From NCBI GenBank assembly GCA_030600975.1, contig JAUVUL010000184.1, forward strand, positions 1 to 5,084: 5,084 nt of DNA. The letters are read 5' to 3'. Made by a program: the position numbers and the translations under genes. Source of the stretch: Candidatus Aegiribacteria sp. Its GTDB lineage: Bacteria; Fermentibacterota; Fermentibacteria; Fermentibacterales; JCC-6. This document shows positions 1 to 5,008 of the stretch, piece after piece. Every line of letters begins with the position of its first letter. Within the stretch, counting starts at the first letter, position 1. Below the pieces are notes generated by a model. The model worked only from the letters and a program-made list of their open reading frames with translations. It did no database searches and was not told where the DNA came from.

Positions 1-1
1 A

Positions 2-95
2 AGGGGTCGGGCCTAACATCTTAACATTATGACTAAACATTTGTTACATATTAAATATAAACAATCAAAATGTTTAGATGTTAGGCCCGACCCCT
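2..95. repeat. Long palindromic repeat (REP/MITE-like) after the operon
   Basis: Bases 2-28 and 69-95 are inverted copies of each other with one mismatch in 27 (22 against 75). The outer 19 bp, starting AGGGGTCGGGCCTAACATC, are perfect. The 40-base spacer is very AT-rich. A second copy of the inner arm, CTAAACATT at 33-41, is a perfect complement of 69-77, so the inner part of the right arm has two possible partners. The element starts 6 bases beyond the hrb stop codon and its left end lies at the window edge, so no target duplication can be checked. Long GGGGTC-type palindromes between genes resemble REP or MITE elements linked to IS200-like (Y1) transposases; that link is inference. It could also act as an mRNA 3'-end hairpin. 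No U-tract is visible because the window ends. Confidence 0.75.
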
Positions 96-101
96 GTTGT
101 T

Positions 102-800
102 CTATTGTTCGGAGAACTGGTCCTTGCCTACTCCGCAGACAGGGCATACCCAGCCATCCGGAATATCCTCGAAAGTAGTCCCCGGTTCGATGCCGCCGTC
201 AGGATCACCCTTTTCCGGGTCATAAACATAACCGCAGATATTGCATACGTACTTCTTCATTCTACTGTCTTCCTTTCGTTCCTGTTCATCACTTGATGCA
301 GTTATATAGGATGGAGCGGTTGGAGGTGTTTTTCCGCGGAGCACTTCCCTGTAATACGAGTATGACATGGGAGTTCCCTCACCTTTGATTCCGCAGTCGG
401 TAACCTCTCCTATGAACACGGTATGTGTATCCACATCAATACTCTTGCATATATCCAGGTCTATGTATGCCAGTATGTTTTCTCCAGGCATCGGACATCC
501 TGATGGAGCAAGCGTGTACGGTATGCTGGCAAATTTATCTACATCTCTTCCGCTTTTGAATCCGAAATTGCCTATGAAAGCCATGTCAGCTTTTTCGCTG
601 AGTACACCGACGCAGCATTTCCCGGTCTCGCTGATCAATTCATGTGTTAGTTCAGTTTTGTTTATTGAAACTGCGACCTTTATAGGATCAGCTGTTACCT
701 GAAACACCGTATTCGCAATCTGACCGTTCAGCTTATCTCCCGATCGGGACCCCACAACGTACAGACCGTAGGTAATCGTAAACAGAGGAGTGATGTCCAT
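102..800 (-). CDS. hrb: High molecular weight rubredoxin: flavin reductase-like domain fused to rubredoxin
   Basis: The protein has 232 residues. Residues 1 to about 160 form a flavin reductase-like (FMN-binding split-barrel) domain. A polar linker (about 161-180) follows, then a complete rubredoxin domain from Met181 with iron ligands C186-x2-C189 and C219-x2-C222 and the usual GYVYDP and GWVCPVCG signatures. This matches Hrb of Moorella thermoacetica, which passes electrons to flavodiiron protein and sits beside fprA there. Its likely role is cytosolic electron donor to FprA and possibly to rubrerythrin and desulfoferrodoxin. The ATG at 800 overlaps the fprA stop as TAATG, and GGAGGTG (808-814) sits 7 bases upstream, so the two are probably translationally coupled. 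It is the last gene of the cluster and appears intact. No NAD(P)H-binding domain is visible, so the reductase feeding it is probably encoded elsewhere. Confidence 0.93.
   Translation of the reverse strand: MDITPLFTITYGLYVVGSRSGDKLNGQIANTVFQVTADPIKVAVSINKTELTHELISETGKCCVGVLSEKADMAFIGNFGFKSGRDVDKFASIPYTLAPSGCPMPGENILAYIDLDICKSIDVDTHTVFIGEVTDCGIKGEGTPMSYSYYREVLRGKTPPTAPSYITASSDEQERKEDSRMKKYVCNICGYVYDPEKGDPDGGIEPGTTFEDIPDGWVCPVCGVGKDQFSEQ
258..276 (-). promoter_or_regulatory. Possible internal ribosome start for free rubredoxin within hrb
   Basis: Met181 of Hrb (ATG at 260-258) is exactly where a stand-alone rubredoxin would begin. AAAGGAAG (269-276) lies 8 bases upstream, at normal Shine-Dalgarno distance. 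Initiation here would give a 52-residue rubredoxin, the usual size. The same bases encode the Arg/Lys/Glu-rich linker, so the match may be chance. Confidence 0.3.
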
Positions 801-2014
801 TATTTCGCACCTCCACAGATTTCCATGATTCTCCGTCCCACACTCTGTCCCAGATCCACTGATTTCTCAAGTACTCCTTCATCGGGTACGTAAACCGCAC
901 GAAGTTCTTCCGAAATCAGCTCTACTTTCATCTCCTCAAGCAAACCGTTTAACTCCTTAACCGCTTCACCGCTCCAGCCGTAGGAACCGAACGCGGCGCC
1001 AACGAGATTCTTAGGTTTCAGACCACCCAGATAATTCATACATTCAGCCACAGAGGGGAAGATTCTTCCATTGATGGTCGGGCTTCCAACTATCAGTGCG
1101 GATGCTTCAAGAACTTCTGCAGCAATATCGCTTATGTGAGAAGCCCTCAGGGGCATCAATTTGCTGCTGATGCCTTCCCGGGTAAGACCTTCAATAACGG
1201 CCTGGGCCATCTTGCGGGTGCTGTTCCACATGGTATCGTAAACCACAACGGCCTTCGGGCGGGGTTTTCTTTCAGCCCAGGAGCCCCATTTCCCAAGTAT
1301 CCAGTCAATTTTACTCCTCCACACCGGGCCATGGTCCGGGCATAGAAGATCTATTTCAAGCTTCATCTTTTCAAGATTTCCAAGAAGAGCACTGACCAGG
1401 GGAGAGAACGGCATGAGGATGTTCGCGTAATATTTCCTGGCTTCCTCTTTAAGAATGTTCAGTGGAAGTTCATCATCGAATCTTTCTGTAGACGCAAGGT
1501 GCATTCCGAAACCATCCTGACTGAAAAGGATTTTCTCTTCAGGCAGGTAGGTTACCATACTGTCAGGCCAGTGCAGCATACGTGTTTCTATGAACTCAAT
1601 TCTCATGTTTCCAAGGTCTATACTGTCTCCAGTCTTCACAACTTCTATCGGATCTTCTTCCCAGTGAAAGTGGGCGGAAAGCGCTTTAGAACCCATTGGT
1701 GAAGCGTAGATTTTGTCCGGCTTGACTGCGGATATTGTTTCAGGAAGCGATCCGGTATGATCCATCTCGGAATGATTACTGATGATTATTTCTATTCTTG
1801 AGGGATCTATTACTGAAGAGATCCTCGACATCATCTCTTCGAAAAAGGGTTTCTTCACCGTATCGATTAGCGTGATCTTCTTTGAAAGAATAAGATATGC
1901 ATTGTAGGTTGAACCCCTCCCCGTGCTGTATCCATGAAAATCACGTATGGCCCAGTCAATTACTCCAACCCAGTATACACTCTCAGTCAGCTTGACAGCT
2001 TTGAACACATCCAT
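800..2014 (-). CDS. fprA: Flavodiiron protein (A-type flavoprotein, O2/NO reductase)
   Basis: The protein has 404 residues, normal for class A flavodiiron proteins. It is a cytosolic enzyme reducing O2 to water or NO to N2O. Residues 1 to about 250 form a metallo-beta-lactamase-like domain with all diiron ligands: H81-x-E83-x-D85-H86 (in NHSEMDH), H148, D167 (in SQDGFG) and H228 (in CPDHGP). Residues from about 254 form a flavodoxin domain: the FMN phosphate loop follows YDTMWNST (259-266), with SPTING and GSYGWSGEA further on. There is no C-terminal rubredoxin or flavin reductase extension; those functions come from hrb, which starts on its stop codon (TAATG). ATG at 2014 is preceded by AAGGAG (2020-2025) at 5 bases. 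The 31-base gap from the preceding stop is the longest in the cluster, and I see no convincing promoter in it. Preference for O2 or NO cannot be read from the sequence. Confidence 0.95.
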   Translation of the reverse strand: MDVFKAVKLTESVYWVGVIDWAIRDFHGYSTGRGSTYNAYLILSKKITLIDTVKKPFFEEMMSRISSVIDPSRIEIIISNHSEMDHTGSLPETISAVKPDKIYASPMGSKALSAHFHWEEDPIEVVKTGDSIDLGNMRIEFIETRMLHWPDSMVTYLPEEKILFSQDGFGMHLASTERFDDELPLNILKEEARKYYANILMPFSPLVSALLGNLEKMKLEIDLLCPDHGPVWRSKIDWILGKWGSWAERKPRPKAVVVYDTMWNSTRKMAQAVIEGLTREGISSKLMPLRASHISDIAAEVLEASALIVGSPTINGRIFPSVAECMNYLGGLKPKNLVGAAFGSYGWSGEAVKELNGLLEEMKVELISEELRAVYVPDEGVLEKSVDLGQSVGRRIMEICGGAK

Positions 2015-2045
2015 CCGTTCTCCTTAAGAATTGTCTGAACTGCTT

Positions 2046-2546
2046 CTATCTTGAATTCAGCCTGCTTCTCTGTTTCTCGAGGTATGCAATATGGCCGATT
2101 TCCTCGTCGATTATTTCGTATACTCTATTCTTGCCCAGCCTTGGGGAGACCAGCCTTTCAAGCCCGAGGAAGAAAAGAAGAGAATCCTTCTCAAACTGAA
2201 TGGCAAGATCTATGATCTTATCGTTGCTTTCATCCCCTGCGACTTCCGACAGAGATCTACCCGTCTGCTGCTTGAAAACATGATTATCGGCCATAGCTTT
2301 CAGGTAGAGAGCAGCCTCGCAGTACGGGTCTATGGCGGTCTGTGTTTTTTCTTCTTCAGTGAGTTCCATTCTCATGGATGCAAAGAGGGCTTCATGTCCC
2401 TTTTCCCATTCGGCAAGATCCGCAAGGAGCCTGGAAATCTCAAAATCATCTACAACGCTGGAAGCGCTCTTGTAGAACTCCTGTCCGTTTTTTTCGATCT
2501 GTTCAGCCATTTTCAATATTTCTTCGGCATTGAACTGGTCTCCCAT
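2046..2546 (-). CDS. Ferritin-like diiron protein 2 (rubrerythrin-like, no rubredoxin domain)
   Basis: The protein has 166 residues, almost entirely helical, of the broad rubrerythrin-like family (COG1633 type). Four helix motifs supply candidate diiron ligands: E18 (E18-K-N-G-Q-E-F-Y), E48-x2-H51, E119 and E149-x2-H152. The two halves align without gaps at an offset of 101 residues (E18/E119, E48/E149, H51/H152), the internal two-fold repeat of this fold. The central stretch around LYLKAMADNHVF links the halves. No rubredoxin Cys pairs are present; C76 is the only cysteine. The open frame extends upstream to 2606, but that would overlap ferritin by 50 bases. The ATG at 2546 has TAGGAG at 7 bases and is preferred. 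Substrate and partner are unknown; peroxide reduction or iron handling are reasonable guesses from family and neighbours. Confidence 0.85.
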   Translation of the reverse strand: MGDQFNAEEILKMAEQIEKNGQEFYKSASSVVDDFEISRLLADLAEWEKGHEALFASMRMELTEEEKTQTAIDPYCEAALYLKAMADNHVFKQQTGRSLSEVAGDESNDKIIDLAIQFEKDSLLFFLGLERLVSPRLGKNRVYEIIDEEIGHIAYLEKQRSRLNSR

Positions 2547-2553
2547 TTCGCTA

Positions 2554-2559
2554 CTCCTA
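2554..2559 (-). promoter_or_regulatory. Ribosome binding site fixing the ferritin-like 2 start
   Basis: TAGGAG on the minus strand lies 7 bases before ATG 2546. Its first three bases are the TAG stop codon of ferritin. It supports the shorter start over the in-frame upstream codon at 2606. Confidence 0.75.
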
Positions 2560-3072
2560 CTCTCCGCTATTAGCAGCGGGATTGAATATCCTTTGACCGA
2601 GTTCATTGTCTATCATGAACCTGCCGCCACCCGAATCACCAATCAACTTCAGTTTTCTGACAACTTCTCCGACGGACGCTTCCTCCTCGACCTGTTCTGC
2701 AACGTACCACTGCAGGAAATTATCAGTCATATGATCACTCTCTTCCCTTGCCAGCGTCACAAGATCGTTGATCAGGGAAGAAACTTTTCTCTCATGTTCA
2801 AGGGCAGCCTCAAAAGTGTTCTGAACTGATTTCCATTCAACAGCAGGTTTTTCGATGGCATCCAGTATTACTCTACCATCCCTCTCATTCACGTATTTCA
2901 TGAATTTATCGGCATGGACAAGTTCCTCCTGCGCCTGCGAGTTCATCCACTTCGCCGCACCGCTCATATCAACCGATTCGAAATACATCGCCATTGCCAC
3001 ATACAGATATGAAGAATACAGCTCAGCGTTGATCTGGCGGTTGATCGCATTCTGAATTTTTTCGCTAAGCAT
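2557..3072 (-). CDS. ftnA: Bacterial non-haem ferritin (FtnA type)
   Basis: The protein has 171 residues and forms the cytosolic iron-storage shell (24-mer in characterised relatives), oxidising Fe(II) at a diiron ferroxidase centre. Counted from ATG 3072, the ligands are E17, E50, H53, E94, Q127 and E130. This is exactly the E. coli FtnA numbering, which confirms both family and start. The N-terminal MLSEKIQNAINRQINAE and the C-terminal GDSGGG...IDNELGQR stretches are typical. An open frame extends 2 codons further to a GTG at 3078, but that codon overlaps the Shine-Dalgarno sequence GGAAGGAG (3078-3085), so it is rejected. No haem-ligand Met at the bacterioferritin position is evident. Sitting among peroxide and superoxide reductases under PerR, it probably lowers free iron during oxidative stress. 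Confidence 0.95.
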   Translation of the reverse strand: MLSEKIQNAINRQINAELYSSYLYVAMAMYFESVDMSGAAKWMNSQAQEELVHADKFMKYVNERDGRVILDAIEKPAVEWKSVQNTFEAALEHERKVSSLINDLVTLAREESDHMTDNFLQWYVAEQVEEEASVGEVVRKLKLIGDSGGGRFMIDNELGQRIFNPAANSGE

Positions 3073-3074
3073 GC

Positions 3075-3452
3075 TCACTCCTTCCAGAGGCCATGAATGC
3101 TGCAGTATTCTCTTGAGGATACGGAGCCAGGATCACCGATCTTGAATTCAACTACGGGGTCCATTCCGGGTTTCAGATACTCTCTGTAGATACCGTCTCC
3201 TGAGATAAGCTCAATCCATTCTATGTAGTGATCATCGATCATGGGATGCAGAGTTGAACCCACAGTAACCCTGTAACCTCCACCGATCCTCTCGATAACC
3301 GGTACATGTTTCTCTGTTGCCATATCGGCAGTCTGTTCTTCCATTTTAACCATCGGCTGCCCGCAGCAGACAAGTTCTCCGGCTCCCCCGTGGGTCATCT
3401 CAACTATATTTCCGCATATCTCACATTTATATATTTCCATTCGTTCAGTCAT
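3075..3452 (-). CDS. dfx: Desulfoferrodoxin (two-iron superoxide reductase)
   Basis: The protein has 125 residues. It reduces superoxide to hydrogen peroxide without releasing O2, in the cytosol, with rubredoxin-type electron donors. The N-terminal desulforedoxin domain has centre I ligands C10-x2-C13 and C29-C30. The C-terminal neelaredoxin domain has the active-site pair E47-K48 and centre II ligands H49, H69, H75, C117 and H120. E47/K48/H49/H69/H75 coincide with the numbering of characterised desulfoferrodoxins, which supports ATG 3452. The open frame continues upstream to a TTG at 3470, but those bases contain the Shine-Dalgarno AAAGGAG (3461-3467), 8 bases before the ATG. The stop TGA lies 2 bases before the ferritin ATG, and the last codons (Trp-Lys-Glu) double as ferritin's ribosome site. 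The peroxide made would be consumed by rubrerythrin in the same cluster. Confidence 0.96.
   Translation of the reverse strand: MTERMEIYKCEICGNIVEMTHGGAGELVCCGQPMVKMEEQTADMATEKHVPVIERIGGGYRVTVGSTLHPMIDDHYIEWIELISGDGIYREYLKPGMDPVVEFKIGDPGSVSSREYCSIHGLWKE
3078..3085 (-). promoter_or_regulatory. Ribosome binding site of ferritin, inside the dfx 3' end
   Basis: GGAAGGAG lies 5 bases before ATG 3072. It is made from the last sense codons of dfx (Trp-Lys-Glu), so ribosomes finishing dfx end on the ferritin start. It excludes the in-frame GTG at 3078. Confidence 0.8.
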
Positions 3453-3460
3453 TTCAGCAA

Positions 3461-3467
3461 CTCCTTT
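3461..3467 (-). promoter_or_regulatory. Ribosome binding site fixing the dfx start
   Basis: AAAGGAG lies 8 bases before ATG 3452 and overlaps the last base of the TGA stop of ferritin-like 1. The more upstream in-frame TTG at 3470 would place this site inside the gene, so it is unlikely to be used. Confidence 0.8.
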
Positions 3468-3922
3468 CAATCCTCCGTAAGAACGTGCTCGTCATATTCT
3501 ATTTCGAAGCGGAGCTTATGGTTGGCTTCCTGGTTCGCAAGTCCCTTCAGAAGATCTCTGATCGCCGGATCGGAAGCTACTCCCGCAAGACGTGTATACA
3601 TCTGATACGCGGCCTTTTCCTTTTTCATTGCGAGAATAAGAGCATCCTGATAGTCCATGCCGCTGGTCGGCGCAACGTCCACCAGAATCTCTCCCAGTCC
3701 CAGATCTGCAACAGCTGCAGCAGGAAGATACTCAAGGCTGCCCATTTTTATATTTTCAAGCTTGTTCTTATGCTGAAGCTCCTCTTCACTGAACTCGAGG
3801 AACATCTTGCGAACCGAAGGGCTGTTAACCTGATCAGCCAGATTCGTGTAGAAATCGGCAGCAGACTGCTCTTCACCTATTGCAAAATCCAGAATTTCTT
3901 CAGTTGATTTGAATTCCCTCAT
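3467..3922 (-). CDS. Ferritin-like diiron protein 1 (rubrerythrin-like, no rubredoxin domain)
   Basis: The protein has 151 residues, four-helix, of the rubrerythrin-like ferritin superfamily (COG1633 type). Candidate diiron ligands, counted from ATG 3922, are E18 (in [11 protein letters not shown]), E48-x2-H51, E102 (in [10 protein letters not shown]) and E132-x2-H135. Residues 9-56 align with 93-140 at a constant offset of 84 with no gaps and about 14 identities, including both ExxH motifs, YT-x-LA and the Pro and Arg of the interhelix turn. The protein has no cysteines and so no rubredoxin centre; electrons must come from another protein. A GTG start at 3931 abutting the rbr stop is possible, but the ATG at 3922 is better placed behind AGGTGAT (3927-3933). 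Function is not assigned beyond a diiron peroxidase-, oxidase- or iron-binding-like role. It sits between rbr and dfx. Confidence 0.85.
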   Translation of the reverse strand: MREFKSTEEILDFAIGEEQSAADFYTNLADQVNSPSVRKMFLEFSEEELQHKNKLENIKMGSLEYLPAAAVADLGLGEILVDVAPTSGMDYQDALILAMKKEKAAYQMYTRLAGVASDPAIRDLLKGLANQEANHKLRFEIEYDEHVLTED

Positions 3923-3926
3923 TCTT

Positions 3927-3933
3927 ATCACCT
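3927..3933 (-). promoter_or_regulatory. Ribosome binding site deciding the ferritin-like 1 start
   Basis: AGGTGAT matches the 3' part of the extended Shine-Dalgarno consensus and lies 4 bases before ATG 3922. It overlaps the rbr TAG stop (3934-3932) and contains the alternative GTG (3931-3929), which therefore has no room for its own site. Confidence 0.65.
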
Positions 3934-4504
3934 ACCAATTCTCTGCAAGGAGTTCAAAATGTGCCTGTGGGTGTGCGCAGGCAGGACAGAGGTTGGGAGC
4001 TTCCCTGCCTTCATGCAGATATCCACAGTTCTGACATCGCCAGATAACGATATCATCCTTAATGAAAACTTTTCCTTCGTTGATATTCTTCAGCAGGCCG
4101 AGGTACCTTTTCTCGTGCTGCTTCTCGGCAACAGCGATGGATTCAAAGATAACAGCTATGACATCGAATCCTTCGGAGCGTGCTATCTCGGCAAACCCCG
4201 GATACATTACCATGTGTTCGTGATTCTCACCTGATGCCGCTGCTTGAAGGTTCTCATCTGTTGAACCTATCTTTCCGGCAGGATAAGAATCAGTGATCTC
4301 AACCTCTCCTCCCTCAAGAAGCTTGAAAAGACGCTTCGCGTGTTCTTTCTCCTGATTCGCGGTTTCCTCGAAGATTTTTGAGATCTGTATGTAACCGTCC
4401 TTTTTCGCCTGAGAAGCGAAATAGGTGTACCTGTTCCTTGCCTGTGATTCCCCGGCGAATGCCTTCAGGATGTTCTTCTCTGTTCTCGTTCCCTTTATAC
4501 TCAT
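3932..4504 (-). CDS. rbr: Rubrerythrin (NADH-linked peroxidase via rubredoxin centre)
   Basis: The protein has 190 residues, standard for rubrerythrin, and reduces hydrogen peroxide to water in the cytosol. The N-terminal erythrin four-helix bundle (1 to about 145) carries ligands E19 (FAGESQARNRY), E52-x2-H55, E93 and E96, and E127-x2-H130. The C-terminal rubredoxin domain (about 150-190) has C157-x2-C160 and C173-x2-C176 and ends in FELLAENW, as usual. The ATG at 4504 follows AAGGAG (4513-4518) at 8 bases. That site lies in the last codons of perR, whose stop is only 2 bases away, so the two are probably co-transcribed and coupled. Being first after perR it would receive the highest expression, and a possible extra promoter lies inside perR. 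All key residues are present. Confidence 0.97.
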   Translation of the reverse strand: MSIKGTRTEKNILKAFAGESQARNRYTYFASQAKKDGYIQISKIFEETANQEKEHAKRLFKLLEGGEVEITDSYPAGKIGSTDENLQAAASGENHEHMVMYPGFAEIARSEGFDVIAVIFESIAVAEKQHEKRYLGLLKNINEGKVFIKDDIVIWRCQNCGYLHEGREAPNLCPACAHPQAHFELLAENW

Positions 4505-4506
4505 TG

Positions 4507-4911
4507 CTACTTCTCCTTTTCCAATTGTTCAGCACATTCAGGACATATTCCTAATATATTCATACGTATTTCTATTACAATAAAATTCGAAACCTGTTCG
4601 GGATTCAGTGTATCAATATCCACCGGACTTATGTTCACATCACAAACCCGGCCACAGACTGAGCATTTTATATGATTATGCTCCTCTATGTTATGATCGT
4701 AATGGATTTCCTTGCCGGCACCCTTGACAGCTTTGATCTTTCCCTGATCTACGAGTATTCCCAGATTCCTGTAAACTGTACTGAGGCTTGTCCTGGGCAG
4801 CACCTTTCTTACAGCGCTGTAAATCTGAACAGCAGTAGGATGACACCCCAGCTGCTCAACTGATTGGAGTATCACCCTTTTCTGCCTTGTATTCCTTCGT
4901 GCCTCAACCAA
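4507..4911 (-). CDS. perR: PerR-type peroxide-sensing repressor (Fur family)
   Basis: The protein has 134 residues. The N-terminal winged helix includes the recognition helix TSLSTVYRNLGIL (41-53), and a C-terminal dimerisation domain follows. The structural zinc site is C83-x2-C86 and C123-x2-C126. The regulatory metal site reads H24, D72, H78, H80 and D91. These positions correspond to B. subtilis PerR H37, D85, H91, H93 and D104 with a constant offset of 13, which also fits the four zinc cysteines. Asp at D91, where Fur has Glu, favours peroxide sensing by iron-catalysed His oxidation. Translation probably starts at TTG 4911, since AGGAGA (4916-4921) lies 4 bases upstream and no in-frame ATG precedes the recognition helix. 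It heads the cluster and probably represses it and itself through the palindrome at 4927-4947. A less likely alternative is a Fur or Zur role. Confidence 0.93.
   Translation of the reverse strand: MVEARRNTRQKRVILQSVEQLGCHPTAVQIYSAVRKVLPRTSLSTVYRNLGILVDQGKIKAVKGAGKEIHYDHNIEEHNHIKCSVCGRVCDVNISPVDIDTLNPEQVSNFIVIEIRMNILGICPECAEQLEKEK
4553..4580 (-). promoter_or_regulatory. Possible internal promoter for rbr inside perR
   Basis: On the minus strand TTGTAA (4575-4580), a 16-base spacer and TATATT (4553-4558) repeat the spacing and -10 of the perR promoter. The 13-base block TATATTAGGAATA (4546-4558) is identical to the one upstream of perR at 4937-4949. It lies about 49 bases before the rbr start. 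The second operator half is poorly conserved, and the bases also encode Asn-Ile-Leu-Gly-Ile of PerR, so this is tentative. Confidence 0.3.
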
Positions 4912-4915
4912 AATA

Positions 4916-4921
4916 TCTCCT
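4916..4921 (-). promoter_or_regulatory. Ribosome binding site deciding the perR TTG start
   Basis: AGGAGA lies 4 bases before TTG 4911. The spacing is short but it is the only good site here, and it supports the non-ATG start. Confidence 0.65.
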
Positions 4922-4926
4922 ATTCG

Positions 4927-4947
4927 TATTAAGAACTATTCCTAATA
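4927..4947 (-). promoter_or_regulatory. Candidate PerR operator palindrome
   Basis: Half-sites TATTAGGAA and TTCTTAATA are separated by TAG, and 8 of 9 base pairs are symmetric. The centre (4937) gives a 7-1-7 arrangement like known Fur and PerR boxes, extended by three symmetric bases on each side. It overlaps the -10 box and the expected transcription start, an ideal position for repression. The exact sequence differs from the B. subtilis Per box, so assignment rests on symmetry and position. Confidence 0.6.
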
Positions 4948-4971
4948 TAGAACTTTTACCCAAAGCGTCAA
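4944..4971 (-). promoter_or_regulatory. Promoter of the perR-led operon (sigma-70 type)
   Basis: On the minus strand, TTGACG (4966-4971) is the -35 box, followed by a 16-base spacer and the -10 box TATATT (4944-4949). Transcription would start near 4937, giving a leader of about 26 bases before TTG 4911. The -35 box begins only four bases beyond the U-tract of the upstream terminator, so the operon is insulated. Confidence 0.7.
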
Positions 4972-4975
4972 GCCC

Positions 4976-5008
4976 AAAAACACCCCGCCCCCCTTCCGGG
5001 AGACGGGG
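4976..5008 (-). terminator. Rho-independent terminator of an upstream minus-strand unit
   Basis: Bases 4983-4993 pair with 4998-5008 around a four-base loop that reads GGAA on the minus strand. The 11-bp stem has two G-U wobbles in minus-strand RNA but two C-A mismatches in plus-strand RNA, which fixes the polarity. The minus-strand transcript continues with UGUUUUU (4982-4976). It would end a transcript arriving from beyond the right edge. A weaker CTTTT on the plus side leaves some bidirectional use possible. Confidence 0.8.

Noticed and set aside
78..296. Plus-strand open frame starting in the palindrome and running opposite hrb
   Set aside because: It overlaps the rubredoxin domain of hrb in antisense. 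Its hydrophobic look comes from the complementary codons, and its start lies within the repeat arm.
2015..2045. Possible separate promoter for fprA-hrb in the 31-base gap
   Set aside because: Only the ribosome site AAGGAG is convincing; no -35/-10 pair or palindrome is seen there.
2091..2573. 160-codon plus-strand open frame opposite ferritin-like 2
   Set aside because: It lies antisense to a gene with a full set of diiron motifs and a good ribosome site. Its translation shows no family resemblance, so it is a shadow frame.
2557..2606. Upstream extension of ferritin-like 2 overlapping the ferritin 3' end
   Set aside because: The extra 20 residues match no family N-terminus and lack a ribosome site, while ATG 2546 has TAGGAG at 7 bases.
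3485..3907. 140-codon plus-strand open frame opposite ferritin-like 1
   Set aside because: It is antisense to a well-supported gene, its translation has no domain features, and no promoter of its own is visible.
4314..4535. 73-codon minus-strand open frame overlapping perR and rbr
   Set aside because: It runs in another frame through the strongly supported rbr start. It is charged and low in complexity, with no family match.
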